From assembly GCF_018224885.1 (NCBI RefSeq), contig NZ_JAGTXB010000016.1, positions 117,990-181,989 of the forward strand: a DNA stretch of 64,000 nt. Reading direction: 5' to 3'. The position numbers and the translations under genes were made by a program. Positions 54,498-63,894 of the stretch are shown here, one piece after another. The notes beneath the pieces were generated by a model. The model worked only from the letters and a program-made list of their open reading frames with translations. It was not told the DNA's origin and did no database searches. The DNA comes from Chitinophaga hostae (lineage in GTDB: Bacteria; Bacteroidota; Bacteroidia; Chitinophagales; Chitinophagaceae). How positions within the stretch are numbered: position 1 is the stretch's first letter; each line of letters starts with the position of its first letter.

Positions 54498-55304
54498 TCA
54501 TAAACGTGTTCCGGTTCGTAATTTTTCTTTTAATTGTTCCTTAACCTCCTTAGGCATACCGTATTGATAATCTTTCAGCAGTATCCCGTAAAACTGAATC
54601 CATTTTGCGTCGTCACCAGTTAAAAATTCATCTTTGTGTTTTCTTAAATAAAACCAAATATCATAGACCATATGAAATCCATTGATCGCCTGCTCTGAAT
54701 TATTAAATGCAATAATTGCACCTGATATATCCTTATTCAGCAATGCCTGAAACCCTTTATACTCCCATTCCATAGCGGTATTATCCGGCCTGGCTGTTCC
54801 TTGTAACGAAACATTAATTTTTTGAATTTTTGCATCAATCTTTGTTAAGGAATCAGCTTTCTCCGCAGCTGGTAGTTTACTTTGTTCCACCAGCTCTCTC
54901 TTTGCTTTTAAGGCGTTGTAAATAATATAATCTTTATTAATAGTATCATAGAATATCTGCCATCTTTCCCTAAGCCGGTCAGTAGGCGTTACACATGCAA
55001 AGTACCTTGCAAGCGCCCATTGTTGCTCAATACTATCAGTATGGAGTACGATATTAACATACTTATCGTATACAACCATCTCTTTCATACCTGTTTCCCT
55101 ATCCTGGATGCTTAATTCAATCATTTTTCCCAGGAAAACTGCGGCAACGGAAATCAAGTACCATTTAGCCAAATCGATGATCCCATCCCAATTTTTTATT
55201 TTCTTACCTATCAGGTAGAGTATACCGACCACCACAAGAAATAGAAGAGGCAGACTGATGTAAATAATTGCCAGTACGTTAATAATGTCAGAGGCATGCT
55301 TCAT
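54498..55304 (-). CDS. Membrane-anchored protein, unknown function
   Basis: Two hydrophobic helices occupy about residues 10-32 and 46-62. The remaining 200 residues are soluble and helix-rich, with a probable coiled coil near KAKRELVEQSKLPAAEKADS and a tail rich in lysine. A TPR-like packing is possible (FQALLNKDISGAIIAFNNSE). I cannot assign a family. It stands alone between the AraC regulator and two other unknown genes on the same strand. Confidence 0.7.
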   Translation of the reverse strand: MKHASDIINVLAIIYISLPLLFLVVVGILYLIGKKIKNWDGIIDLAKWYLISVAAVFLGKMIELSIQDRETGMKEMVVYDKYVNIVLHTDSIEQQWALARYFACVTPTDRLRERWQIFYDTINKDYIIYNALKAKRELVEQSKLPAAEKADSLTKIDAKIQKINVSLQGTARPDNTAMEWEYKGFQALLNKDISGAIIAFNNSEQAINGFHMVYDIWFYLRKHKDEFLTGDDAKWIQFYGILLKDYQYGMPKEVKEQLKEKLRTGTRL

Positions 55305-55369
55305 ACTATAATTATTTTTTTATTTAAAAAGTCCCAACATACTTATGTATCCATCTCGATCCATACTTA

Positions 55370-55663
55370 TCATTGAGGGCCAGTTACATGCACTATGCAT
55401 TCCGGAAACGCTGCTTCATGCTTTTCTTTGCATCCGTCTGCTGTTTGTTCTGTCGGAAAATTGCCTAAATGCCTATGTCCCTTGGTTTCACAATCAACTG
55501 ACCAGGGATTGGCCCAAGCCTCTACATTGATCATGACGGTATCTTTTAAGTTCAAACCGCTTCCCTTTTTGAAAGATGTCTTCTTCGGAACTATTTTCTT
55601 TGGGAGCCGTTCTTTTGCAGAAGCAACGTTCCCGGGATTCATTTTTTTCTTTGACTTTGCCAT
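55370..55663 (-). CDS. Small lysine-rich protein, unknown function
   Basis: The 97-residue product begins with a very basic stretch (MAKSKKKMNPGNVASAKERL). Its C-terminal half is different and holds three cysteines and several histidines (VDCETKGHRH, GCKEKHEAAFPEC). It starts 20 bases after the outer-membrane gene on the same strand, which supports a shared transcript. No family is recognised, and opposite-strand frames in the same stretch are less plausible. Confidence 0.5.
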   Translation of the reverse strand: MAKSKKKMNPGNVASAKERLPKKIVPKKTSFKKGSGLNLKDTVMINVEAWANPWSVDCETKGHRHLGNFPTEQTADGCKEKHEAAFPECIVHVTGPQ

Positions 55664-55683
55664 TGGAATATTATTTTAAGGTG

Positions 55684-57159
55684 TTATCTGAAGAATACTT
55701 TCTGAAAAGGTACTGTTGCCGAGATACCGATCTGTTTTTGTTGCCATACGGATTTGCCCAACTGCTGTGTATCTGTCATATCGTCAAAGGCCAAAAACAA
55801 TTCAAAGTTTACATTTGATTTATCATCAGAAGAATCCAGGAACCGGAACAGCAGTCCCACATGTGTGTTATAAACAGGGAGCCGCGTTTTTGCAAATTCG
55901 CTGTGCGCAGTTATGTTTACTCCCCAGAATTGGCTACGGCCCAACATGCCAGTCATCTGAAGACCGAATTTATGCACCCAGAGCCGGGAGAAAGTGGTTC
56001 CGCTTATATCCCGTAACTTCTTATCAGTGGAAAACTGATAGATCGTATCATTCTGGGTATTGTTATGTAAAGTCGTTAAAGTAGATTCTCTCAGGTCATC
56101 AAAATTATTAGTATTGGCTGCAGTATAACTTATATTCCAGTAAAAGGAGTTGAGGCCGTTAAGCCCAATGGCTTTTGTCCATGATGGCAGTCTTTGCCAG
56201 AACCAATTATATCCAACACTAATTGAAAATCCATCAAACGGGCGATTTTCAACTCTCTTTGAAAAAACCAAAGTGCTATCATAAGTACTGTAATCAAAAT
56301 GCTGGTAAGCTCCACTGGTAGTAAGCCAGCTTAAAGTGAAACTTGTCACGCCATCAGTCAGTAATTCCCTGTTCACTATCATATCATCGGCATTGCTTAT
56401 AACTTTCTTAGCCCGTTTGTTGATAAGGGATCGTTTTGTAGTTGTATCTATTTCTTTGAGTTGTTCAATTAACTTATCGCGCTCGTCCAGCATATCCAGT
56501 AATTGTTGTTGCTGAGCCAGGGTGCGTTGCGTATCGGGCGTGGCACGCATCTCTGCATTGAGCCTGGCAACTGTTGCTTTGGCTTGCTCCAGCTTAATTA
56601 ATGTAACACTTAACAAAGCCGGATTTCTTTCCGTGTACAAGCTGCCTATACTATCCCAAAATTCTCTTCGCTTTTGCAGATTGAGGTCTCTTGCCTCTGT
56701 GTCATACCTCAGGTGTTTCTGCGTGGCAAATAAATAGGAATGCGTAAAAAAGAATTGTGTTCCCGCAGTTGGCTTTTTGCCGGAAAACAAGGTACCGGTA
56801 TTATCGCTGATATTCAAGGCTGTTCCTATGCTAAAAATCGAATTACTTGTCTTTTTTGATAACGTAAGATTCAATTTCGTTTGATTATCACTAATCTTTA
56901 TCGAAGCTGAATTACCTTGGATAAAGGATTCCTGGCCATTGGCAAGAAGCGTAAAATACCTGTCAAAGAAATGGTCAAAGGCCTGGGGAGAAAAAATATG
57001 TTGAGAATCCCTTGCAATCTGGGCGTACTTACCAGGAAGTTGTCCCTGAATTTTTTGCGTCAGGTTATCCATACTCTTTTCAACCAGGTCTGCTCTTTCC
57101 TGTGCCTTTACATGCAGGCAAGAGATAACTATTGCGGCAAAAAAGTAAATCTTTTTCAT
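55684..57159 (-). CDS. Outer-membrane beta-barrel protein with central coiled coil, unknown function
   Basis: The ATG at 57159 gives a signal peptide (MKKIYFFAAIVISCLHVKAQ); the longer frame to 57234 has none. The N-terminal part and the last 200 residues alternate hydrophobic and polar residues with aromatic strand ends, and the protein ends in FFR, as outer-membrane barrels often do. A helical coiled-coil segment (about 180-250, with TVARLNAEMRATPDTQRTLA and LLDMLDERDKLIEQL) interrupts it. I do not recognise a family. The small lysine-rich gene follows directly. Confidence 0.7.
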   Translation of the reverse strand: MKKIYFFAAIVISCLHVKAQERADLVEKSMDNLTQKIQGQLPGKYAQIARDSQHIFSPQAFDHFFDRYFTLLANGQESFIQGNSASIKISDNQTKLNLTLSKKTSNSIFSIGTALNISDNTGTLFSGKKPTAGTQFFFTHSYLFATQKHLRYDTEARDLNLQKRREFWDSIGSLYTERNPALLSVTLIKLEQAKATVARLNAEMRATPDTQRTLAQQQQLLDMLDERDKLIEQLKEIDTTTKRSLINKRAKKVISNADDMIVNRELLTDGVTSFTLSWLTTSGAYQHFDYSTYDSTLVFSKRVENRPFDGFSISVGYNWFWQRLPSWTKAIGLNGLNSFYWNISYTAANTNNFDDLRESTLTTLHNNTQNDTIYQFSTDKKLRDISGTTFSRLWVHKFGLQMTGMLGRSQFWGVNITAHSEFAKTRLPVYNTHVGLLFRFLDSSDDKSNVNFELFLAFDDMTDTQQLGKSVWQQKQIGISATVPFQKVFFR

Positions 57160-57234
57160 ATTGGTTATTATGGGATAAGTGTTAATAATCTGTTCATAGT
57201 TGAAAAATTGGGGTACATCAAACCAGGGGCACAT

Positions 57235-57614
57235 TCTTCTGCAAGAAATTCAGTTTATTTATTCCCCAAACAAAAAGTTCAGTGAAAATCAGTACCGGGA
57301 AAACACTGTTTTTCTACCCAAGAAACGGAGGACTCCCCGTAGGTATGCCGTTCAATAACATCAAAGGTTGTAATAGGATCATCTGAAATCTTTACCAAAA
57401 CTACTGCGGTGCTAGCTAGCCGACAATGGGATTAACCTCATAAATCAGGGGGGTGATTTCCCCCCTGCCAACAGATATTTTTGAAATTTATTATAAAGGT
57501 CTTCCGAACATCCTTAGGAGTTAAATAATTGGAGTTAAAAAATCGTCGGAACTGACTGTAACTGCATTCAAGATGCCTTAACCAAATTCAGATCACGTTA
57601 ACATATTCCAGCCC
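57235..57614. other. Intergenic region with a GC-rich hairpin
   Basis: About 380 bases contain no convincing gene. The only marked feature is the perfect 8-bp hairpin cagggggg/cccccctg with a 6-base loop at 57446-57467. It lacks an adjacent T tract and may be a weak terminator for the minus-strand GlxA-like gene or a protein-binding site. Confidence 0.4.
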
Positions 57615-58562
57615 TCACCTTCCTGTTTCCCTGCGGAACTCCCCGGGTGTCATACCTGTGGTAACAGAAAAGAGGCGGGAGAAAGAAGCCAGGTCGGAGT
57701 ATCCCACCCGGTAGCAGATTTCAGAAATACTGAGCGCCGTTTCTCCTAATAATTTCTTTACTATTTCTATTCGTTTTTCCTGTATCCATTTACCGGGACT
57801 CGTATCCAATTCTTCCCGAAACTTGCGTGATAGCGTCCGGGACGACATGCCCATTTGCCGGGACAGGAAATCCAGGTTCAATATGTCCAGGTCGTCTTTC
57901 AGTATCTTGTTGAGCTGTTTTTCAAAACTGCCGTTCACGTCAGTAGCCGGAATCTCATAAGGGCTTTGAAACTCGCGTGCAGGAGGGAGTACCATTATTT
58001 TCCGTACACGTTTCAACTCCTTTGCAAAACCCAGATCCGTTAGCAGGGTAGTAATCAATTCCAGCCCGGCAAAGCCGCCACCGGAAGTGTAGATATTTCC
58101 CTGCTTCACTATAATCCTGGATGGCTCCCAGCGTACTGCCGGAAATTGTTGTTGTACTACTCCTTTCAACCACCACGAAATAGTGGCCCGCTTGCCATCC
58201 AGTACACCATTGGCCGCTAAAAGATAAGGGGCGCCGCAGGTAGCCGCTATAACAGCGCCGCGCCGCTGCGCAGCTTTAATAAATGGCGCTGCCTGTTTGG
58301 CCTCTGCAGCCAGTAAATGAATTCCGGGAGTAACCTGCGCTCCTGCGCCTGTTAATAAGATCAGGACATCTGCTTTTTTTGCAGGTTTTGTTCCTGCATT
58401 AAAAGAGATGGCAGAACGTGAAACAGCGTGTGCATGTTTGGATACAAACTCAAAAGTAAAAACCTCTGATCCGTTCACCTCATTCACCGCCTGCAATATT
58501 TCAACGACGCTGGCGGCAATCGCCGCATAAAAACCGGAAGGTAAGTAGATCACAAAATGCAT
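57615..58562 (-). CDS. GlxA-family transcriptional regulator (DJ-1/PfpI domain plus AraC helix-turn-helix)
   Basis: Residues 1-175 are a DJ-1/PfpI (class-I amidotransferase-like) sensor domain, with a cysteine in AATCGAPYLLAANG at the nucleophile-elbow position. The C-terminal AraC domain (about 215-312) shows LSRQMGMSSRTLSRKFREEL and EICYRVGYSDLASFSRLFSV. The protein has 315 residues, normal for GlxA-like activators. It is divergent from an oxidoreductase gene, which is the obvious candidate target. Confidence 0.92.
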   Translation of the reverse strand: MHFVIYLPSGFYAAIAASVVEILQAVNEVNGSEVFTFEFVSKHAHAVSRSAISFNAGTKPAKKADVLILLTGAGAQVTPGIHLLAAEAKQAAPFIKAAQRRGAVIAATCGAPYLLAANGVLDGKRATISWWLKGVVQQQFPAVRWEPSRIIVKQGNIYTSGGGFAGLELITTLLTDLGFAKELKRVRKIMVLPPAREFQSPYEIPATDVNGSFEKQLNKILKDDLDILNLDFLSRQMGMSSRTLSRKFREELDTSPGKWIQEKRIEIVKKLLGETALSISEICYRVGYSDLASFSRLFSVTTGMTPGEFRRETGR

Positions 58563-58647
58563 ATGTCCATTTTTGCATAGTATTTGTCAGATAAGACATA
58601 TCAAAAATAGGAAATGTCTGGTAATATTGCTGCTCAAACAATCAGTT

Positions 58648-59622
58648 ATGCAAGCAATAACATTTAACCGCATCGGTGCGCCGGAAGAAGTGCTCCAGTT
58701 ATCTGAAGTATCTATACCCGCTATAAAAGATAATGAAGTATTAATAAGAACGACCGCCGCCTCCATTAATCCGGGAGATTTTCTATTTATTCAAAACCTG
58801 TACCCGGAGCCTAAAAAACCTGTATTTCCATTGCAGATTGCCGGCAATCACGGCTCCGGTATTATTGAAAAAGTGGGGAAAGATGTATCGCTGCAACCAG
58901 GCAGCCATGCAGCATTCAGCTATTACAACACCTGGGCGGAGTATGTGGCAGTTCCGGCGGAGTGGTTGATTCCATTACCAGCAGAGTATCCAGCTGAATT
59001 GGGCAGCCAGTTTGTAAATCTCATCACGGCATGGGACCTGCTGAAGCAATCAGGTGTTAAGCCAGGACAGTGGTTGGTACTGACTGCCGGTAATGCTGCC
59101 GTATCAAAATTGGTGGCTCAGCTGGCGAAACAACAAGGCATACCTGTTATTTCCATTGTGCGTAGCGTTAAACAAGCGCAGTTACTGGAATCGCTGGGCG
59201 CCACTGTAGTAATAGATCTTTCGGTAGAACGGGAAAATGTCACACAACGCATTATGGAAATCTCCGGCAATAAAGGCGTAAAGGGTATCATTGACAATGT
59301 GGGCGGCCCGGTAACCGGAGAATTGCTCAGGTGCGTTGACTTTGACAGCAAATTAATTATCAATGGCGGTATGAGCGCAGAGAAATATACACTTCATAAT
59401 TTCGACGTGCTGTTAAAAGGTCTCCAGATTCAATCACACGTATATCGCTACTTTTTCACACCGCCGCTTCCTGAAGATGTTGCCACACTGAAAGAAATCG
59501 CAGCAATATCTGCCAATTTTGCCTCAAATGTTTCGGGGATACATGCGCTGGAAGATTTCAAAACAGCCATCGAAGAGAGCATCCGCTTTCCAGAGAAAGG
59601 AAAACAAATTTTCAAAATGTAG
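58648..59622 (+). CDS. Zinc-free MDR oxidoreductase (quinone reductase-like)
   Basis: The ATG at 58648 begins the family start (MQAITFNRIGAPEEVLQLSE); a frame from 58573 would extend into the promoter. Residues 1-130 are the GroES-like domain and 130-320 the NAD(P)-binding domain, with LTAGNAAVSKLVAQLAKQQG as the nucleotide loop (the usual GxGxxG is AGNAAV). No zinc ligands are seen, as in quinone oxidoreductases and enoyl reductases. It probably reduces an electrophilic small molecule with NADPH. The divergent GlxA-type regulator suggests inducible control. Confidence 0.88.
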   Translation: MQAITFNRIGAPEEVLQLSEVSIPAIKDNEVLIRTTAASINPGDFLFIQNLYPEPKKPVFPLQIAGNHGSGIIEKVGKDVSLQPGSHAAFSYYNTWAEYVAVPAEWLIPLPAEYPAELGSQFVNLITAWDLLKQSGVKPGQWLVLTAGNAAVSKLVAQLAKQQGIPVISIVRSVKQAQLLESLGATVVIDLSVERENVTQRIMEISGNKGVKGIIDNVGGPVTGELLRCVDFDSKLIINGGMSAEKYTLHNFDVLLKGLQIQSHVYRYFFTPPLPEDVATLKEIAAISANFASNVSGIHALEDFKTAIEESIRFPEKGKQIFKM

Positions 59623-59795
59623 CAAAAAAAGACCTTGGGCTTACCACCGGCTCACTCATTTCCTCCGTCCGCTAAACGGCGTTTCCCTATATAGTGTTGT
59701 TTTATAGCTTTGACTCAATATCATTCGGCACACCTGTAATAGGTGCCTTATTCCGGTAGTCAGCTCCAATTTCACCCCTGTATAAATGCGCTCAT

Positions 59796-60944
59796 ATGAA
59801 AACAAGTTTTCTTTTTGGTATATTATTGCCATTAACCTTCGCCATAGCGGGTTGCAGCAAGAAACCGGCTCCCGGGCCAGACCCTGGTCCTGGCCCGGGT
59901 TCAGGAAACGAAAAAATTGAACATGTTGGCACAACACAGCTTTCAGCGCCCAGAAAAGAGCTGAAGGCTGCAGCAGCAGGCACTAAAATCCTGTTCGCCG
60001 GAGGAACTTATAGTCTCAATCAACCGAATACGGTTGATATTTATGATGTAACCACAAATACCTGGACAACCTCAACACTCACCACACCGAGAATAGAACA
60101 CGCCATGACTGCTTTTGGCAACAAGATATTCATTGCCGGAGGATGGGCGCCTTATAGCGGTATCAATGTAACTAACAGTGTTGAAATATATGATGTAACT
60201 ACCGGAAAATGGGCATATCAGGCGCTGAGCAGTCCGCGTATCTCCCTGGCTGCAACAAGTCTGCAGAACAAAGCATTCTTTGGCGGAGGTGGCACCCTTG
60301 ATAAGGACGGAGTTTGTTGTATTGTTTCAGACAGGGTGGATATTTATGACCTATCTACCGGGAGTTGGTCAAAGTCAGCGCTAAGTATTCCCAGGGATCA
60401 CCTGGCTGCAGCTGCCATTGGTAATAAGGTCTTATTTGCCGGAGGATATGGCCACTCAAATCAAACAGGTGGCTTCTTCTCCAGCAGGGTCGACATATAC
60501 GACATCACCACAGGAAAATGGTCTATTGCTGAATTAAGCGAAGCCAGAGATCATCTGTACGCGGCCGCCGCGGGAAACAAAATTTTATTTGCCGGAGGAC
60601 GGAATTCCAATTCATCCACCGCCGAATCCAAGATCGTCGATATCTATGATGTATCTACCGGTAAATGGTCCACGAGTGCGCTCAGTGAAGACAGACAAGG
60701 CACGGCAATAGCAGTCATCGGCAACAAAATCCTGGTTGCAGGAGGCTATTCCAACAAATCAGCGAAGCACCTGAGCAGCGTTGATGTTTATGATGTTTCT
60801 AGCGGCAAATGGGACAAGCTTGAGCTCAGTGAAGCCAGAATGGATGGCGCCGCCGCCGGCATTAAGAACAAACTACTTGTAGGTGGTGGATTCGCAGAAG
60901 TCGGCTTTTCCAAAACAGTGGATATCTTTGGGTTGACTGATTGA
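59796..60944 (+). CDS. Kelch-repeat lipoprotein
   Basis: A lipoprotein signal ends at AIAGCSKK (Cys20), followed by a Pro-Gly linker (PAPGPDPGPGPGSG). Six kelch-type repeats then form a beta-propeller; each holds a phrase like NKILFAGG and a phrase like VDIYDVSTGKWS. The protein has 382 residues. Such propellers usually bind proteins or glycans, and no enzymatic residue can be assigned. It stands alone ahead of a TonB receptor gene. Confidence 0.9.
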   Translation: MKTSFLFGILLPLTFAIAGCSKKPAPGPDPGPGPGSGNEKIEHVGTTQLSAPRKELKAAAAGTKILFAGGTYSLNQPNTVDIYDVTTNTWTTSTLTTPRIEHAMTAFGNKIFIAGGWAPYSGINVTNSVEIYDVTTGKWAYQALSSPRISLAATSLQNKAFFGGGGTLDKDGVCCIVSDRVDIYDLSTGSWSKSALSIPRDHLAAAAIGNKVLFAGGYGHSNQTGGFFSSRVDIYDITTGKWSIAELSEARDHLYAAAAGNKILFAGGRNSNSSTAESKIVDIYDVSTGKWSTSALSEDRQGTAIAVIGNKILVAGGYSNKSAKHLSSVDVYDVSSGKWDKLELSEARMDGAAAGIKNKLLVGGGFAEVGFSKTVDIFGLTD

Positions 60945-61114
60945 AAATCGGAACCATAATAAACAACATCGGTATCCAGGCCTGACAAAACCGGTCTTTT
61001 CTACTGCCGACTTCGAACATATCCGGGCTGAGCGTATCTGCAACAGGAGCATGATAACCATCGGAGGATAGTTCAACAGAAAACAAATAACTTGATAGTT
61101 ATATTTTTTTTAGC

Positions 61115-61146
61115 TTAGCGTTATATATTATAAAACATAACGCTAA
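61115..61146 (+). promoter_or_regulatory. Inverted repeat just upstream of the TonB receptor gene
   Basis: ttagcgttat (61115-61124) and ataacgctaa (61137-61146) form a perfect 10-bp inverted repeat around 12 bases, followed by AATTTTTTC and the ATG at 61156. It could be an operator for a metal-type regulator, or an AT-rich terminator or attenuator hairpin in the leader of the receptor gene. Confidence 0.45.
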
Positions 61147-61155
61147 AATTTTTTC

Positions 61156-63723
61156 ATGAGAATATTTTTTACGCTATATATCTGCATTGTTACCGTTTCG
61201 CTTTATGGCCAGGATAACCTATCCAGGAAAAATGAAGGAAATGATACGTTAAAAACGAAAAACCTGGATGAAGTAATTGTTTCGGCGTCAAGAATGTACG
61301 AGAAATTATTGGAATCCCCGGTAAGCGTGGAAAAGATCAATCGGCAATATTTTAACGCCAATGCGGCGCCTTCATTCTTTGATGCGCTGCAAAGTATAAA
61401 AGGCGTACAGATGATTGCGCCAAGCATGAGTTTCCGGGTGATCAATACCAGGGGATTTACCAACACTACCAATGTGCGTTTTGCCCAATTGATTGACGGA
61501 ATGGATATCCAGTCGCCTCACATAGGCGCACCAGTAGGAAATGCATTAGGTCCCACAGACCTCGACATTGAAACCGTGGAGATAGTGCCAGGTTCAGCGT
61601 CTGCCTTGTACGGCATGAATACCATCAATGGTATGGCCAATTTTTTTACCAAAAATCCCTTTAACAGCGAAGGAATAAGTATTCAGCAAAAAACCGGGAT
61701 AAACCATCTCAACGATGCCGGGACCGGCGCCAAATTATTTTCTGAAACGACCATCCGGATTGCACAGGTACTTTCCAGGCAATTTGCATTTAAAGTAAAT
61801 GCCGCATTGAGTAAGGGTTATGACTGGGTTGCAGATGATCATAGCGACCTCAATGCTACTGCTAACAGCAGTATTGGATTAACCGGTGCTACCAACCCGG
61901 GCATGGACCCTGTAAACAGTTACGGAAATGAATCCTCCAACAGACGGACGTTACCATTGCAAACCAAAAATTATGTTGTGGCCAGAACTGGCTATTACGA
62001 AAAAGAGATAGCTGATTATTCATTGCAGAACATAAAAGCAGATGTCGGATTGTACTATAAATTAAAAGAAGATAAAAATATTACCTATACTTATCACGTA
62101 GCCGATTTCAATACCGTTTACCAACGGGCTAACCGTTTTCGGCTGCAGAACTATATTTTGCAGCAACATGGTTTGGAATACGCTTCTCCATCTATAAAAG
62201 CTAAGGCATATATTAATATTGAAAACACCGGCGATTCTTATAATATTCGGTCAATGGCAGAAAATATTGATCGCTCCTATAAGCCTGATGATAAATGGTT
62301 TACCGATTATACCACAAGCTTCAACAACGCTACTGCCCAGGGAGTAGCTACTGAACAGGCTCTCCACACAGCCCGTTTATTCGCAGATCAGGGAAGACCA
62401 CAACCGGGTACGCCGGCATTCAACAATTCGCTTGACAAGTTACAACATATCAATAACTGGGATAGTGGTGCTGCATTGGAGGTGAAAGCTAGCTTATTGC
62501 ACGCTGAAGCCCAAGTGGACCTGACAGAACGTTACTTACCTGTTATAAAAAAGAAAGCAGGTATAGAATTGCTTACCGGAGTAGACACGAGGACATATTT
62601 AATCAAGCCGGATGGTAATTATTTTATTAATCCGGTTCCCGGCAAAGGTGAAAAAAATCTTATTTATAAAAGATATGGAGGTTTTTTGTCGGTTAGCAAG
62701 AGTTTGTTGGATAATAAGCTAAAAGTGGGTAGTGTTATACGCGTTGATAAGAATGACTATTTTGATATCAAAATGCACATGCGCTTTAGTGCTGTGTATT
62801 CAGTTTCATCTGACCAGCATATCCGGTTGTCATACCAAGATGGCTACCGTTATCCCAGTATTTTTGAAGCATTTTCCAACGTAAACAGTGGAGGCGTAAA
62901 AAGAGTAGGCGGGCTACCTGTGATGTCCAGCGGTATTTTTGAGCATTCCTGGCTAAAGTCCTCTATTGACAATTTCCAGGCGTCTGTTAACAAGGATATT
63001 AATACCCTGGGCCTGACGAAAAATGCTGCTATAGAAAAGAACAGAAATCTGCTCAGGAAAAATGACTACACTTATCTTGATCCGGAACATGTAAAATCAC
63101 TGGAAACAGGCTATAAGGGATTCTTTGATAATAGAAGACTATTTGTGGATATCGACTTTTATTACAACAAATACAGTTCATTCATTGCACAGGTGGAGAT
63201 GAGTGTTCCTAATACGGGTACGCTGGATTCTGTTCCTTATGCACTGTATGATAAAAAAACACAGGGCCGCTACCGTATGTGGACTAATTCCAAAACAACT
63301 GTTTACAATTATGGAGTTGGAGCCAGGTTAAAATATGATTTCAACAAAGGTTATACGGTAGATGGCAATCTATCTTATGCAAAGCTCAACAAAAAAAGCG
63401 CAGATGATGGCCTGGAAGATGGATTTAATACACCGAAATGGGCATCCAACATCTCAATTACCAATGCACATCTCTTTGGGAATATAGGTATGGGTATCAG
63501 CTACCGGTGGCAGGACAGCTATTATTGGCAATCATTTCTGGTAAACGGGGATGTACCTGCAAATTCTGCACTTGATGCGCAGGTGGGTTACCTGTTTCCC
63601 AAACTGGCATTTAGCATAAAAGTCGGCGCCACTAACCTTCTGAATCACTATGCTACTTCCTTCCTCGGAGGTCCGCAGGTAGGCGGCTTTTATTATACAA
63701 CAGTTACATACGGTCTAAAATGA
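61156..63723 (+). CDS. TonB-dependent outer-membrane receptor
   Basis: A signal peptide (1-19, ending in SLYGQ) is followed by a TonB box (LDEVIVSASR, about 37-46). A plug domain (about 50-165) includes FRVINTRGFTNTTNVRFAQL and VPGSASALYGMNTINGM. The 22-strand-type barrel ends at residue 855. There is no STN and no carboxypeptidase-regulatory-like domain, so it resembles the siderophore, cobalamin or metal receptor type more than SusC. The inverted repeat directly upstream suggests ligand- or metal-dependent control. The ligand is unknown. Confidence 0.9.
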   Translation: MRIFFTLYICIVTVSLYGQDNLSRKNEGNDTLKTKNLDEVIVSASRMYEKLLESPVSVEKINRQYFNANAAPSFFDALQSIKGVQMIAPSMSFRVINTRGFTNTTNVRFAQLIDGMDIQSPHIGAPVGNALGPTDLDIETVEIVPGSASALYGMNTINGMANFFTKNPFNSEGISIQQKTGINHLNDAGTGAKLFSETTIRIAQVLSRQFAFKVNAALSKGYDWVADDHSDLNATANSSIGLTGATNPGMDPVNSYGNESSNRRTLPLQTKNYVVARTGYYEKEIADYSLQNIKADVGLYYKLKEDKNITYTYHVADFNTVYQRANRFRLQNYILQQHGLEYASPSIKAKAYINIENTGDSYNIRSMAENIDRSYKPDDKWFTDYTTSFNNATAQGVATEQALHTARLFADQGRPQPGTPAFNNSLDKLQHINNWDSGAALEVKASLLHAEAQVDLTERYLPVIKKKAGIELLTGVDTRTYLIKPDGNYFINPVPGKGEKNLIYKRYGGFLSVSKSLLDNKLKVGSVIRVDKNDYFDIKMHMRFSAVYSVSSDQHIRLSYQDGYRYPSIFEAFSNVNSGGVKRVGGLPVMSSGIFEHSWLKSSIDNFQASVNKDINTLGLTKNAAIEKNRNLLRKNDYTYLDPEHVKSLETGYKGFFDNRRLFVDIDFYYNKYSSFIAQVEMSVPNTGTLDSVPYALYDKKTQGRYRMWTNSKTTVYNYGVGARLKYDFNKGYTVDGNLSYAKLNKKSADDGLEDGFNTPKWASNISITNAHLFGNIGMGISYRWQDSYYWQSFLVNGDVPANSALDAQVGYLFPKLAFSIKVGATNLLNHYATSFLGGPQVGGFYYTTVTYGLK

Positions 63724-63851
63724 ACAATGTACTCACATTAACGAAAAATATGGCGATAAACATCACGTTATTCGGTAGACTCACAGGCATAACCGGCACA
63801 GGAAGCTTTACTGATATACGTGACACAAATGAATTAATAAGTAACTGAAAG

Positions 63852-63894
63852 AAAAATCCCGCTTTAGTTGAATAAACTAAAGCGGGATTTTTTT
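63852..63894. terminator. Very strong bidirectional terminator
   Basis: An 18-bp perfect stem (63852-63869 with 63875-63892) closes a 5-base loop GAATA; its GC core is tcccgc/gcggga and it has A-rich and T-rich ends. It ends the TonB receptor transcript. The remaining bases to the window end show nothing further. Confidence 0.92.

Noticed and set aside
55345..55818. Overlapping plus-strand frames around 55.3-55.8 kb
   Set aside because: They are antisense to the lysine-rich gene and the end of the outer-membrane gene and lack start signals or plausible composition.
59796..60944. Repetitive DNA or CRISPR-like array in the kelch gene
   Set aside because: The periodicity is at protein level (six kelch blades). 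The nucleotide repeats are diverged and lie in an open frame.
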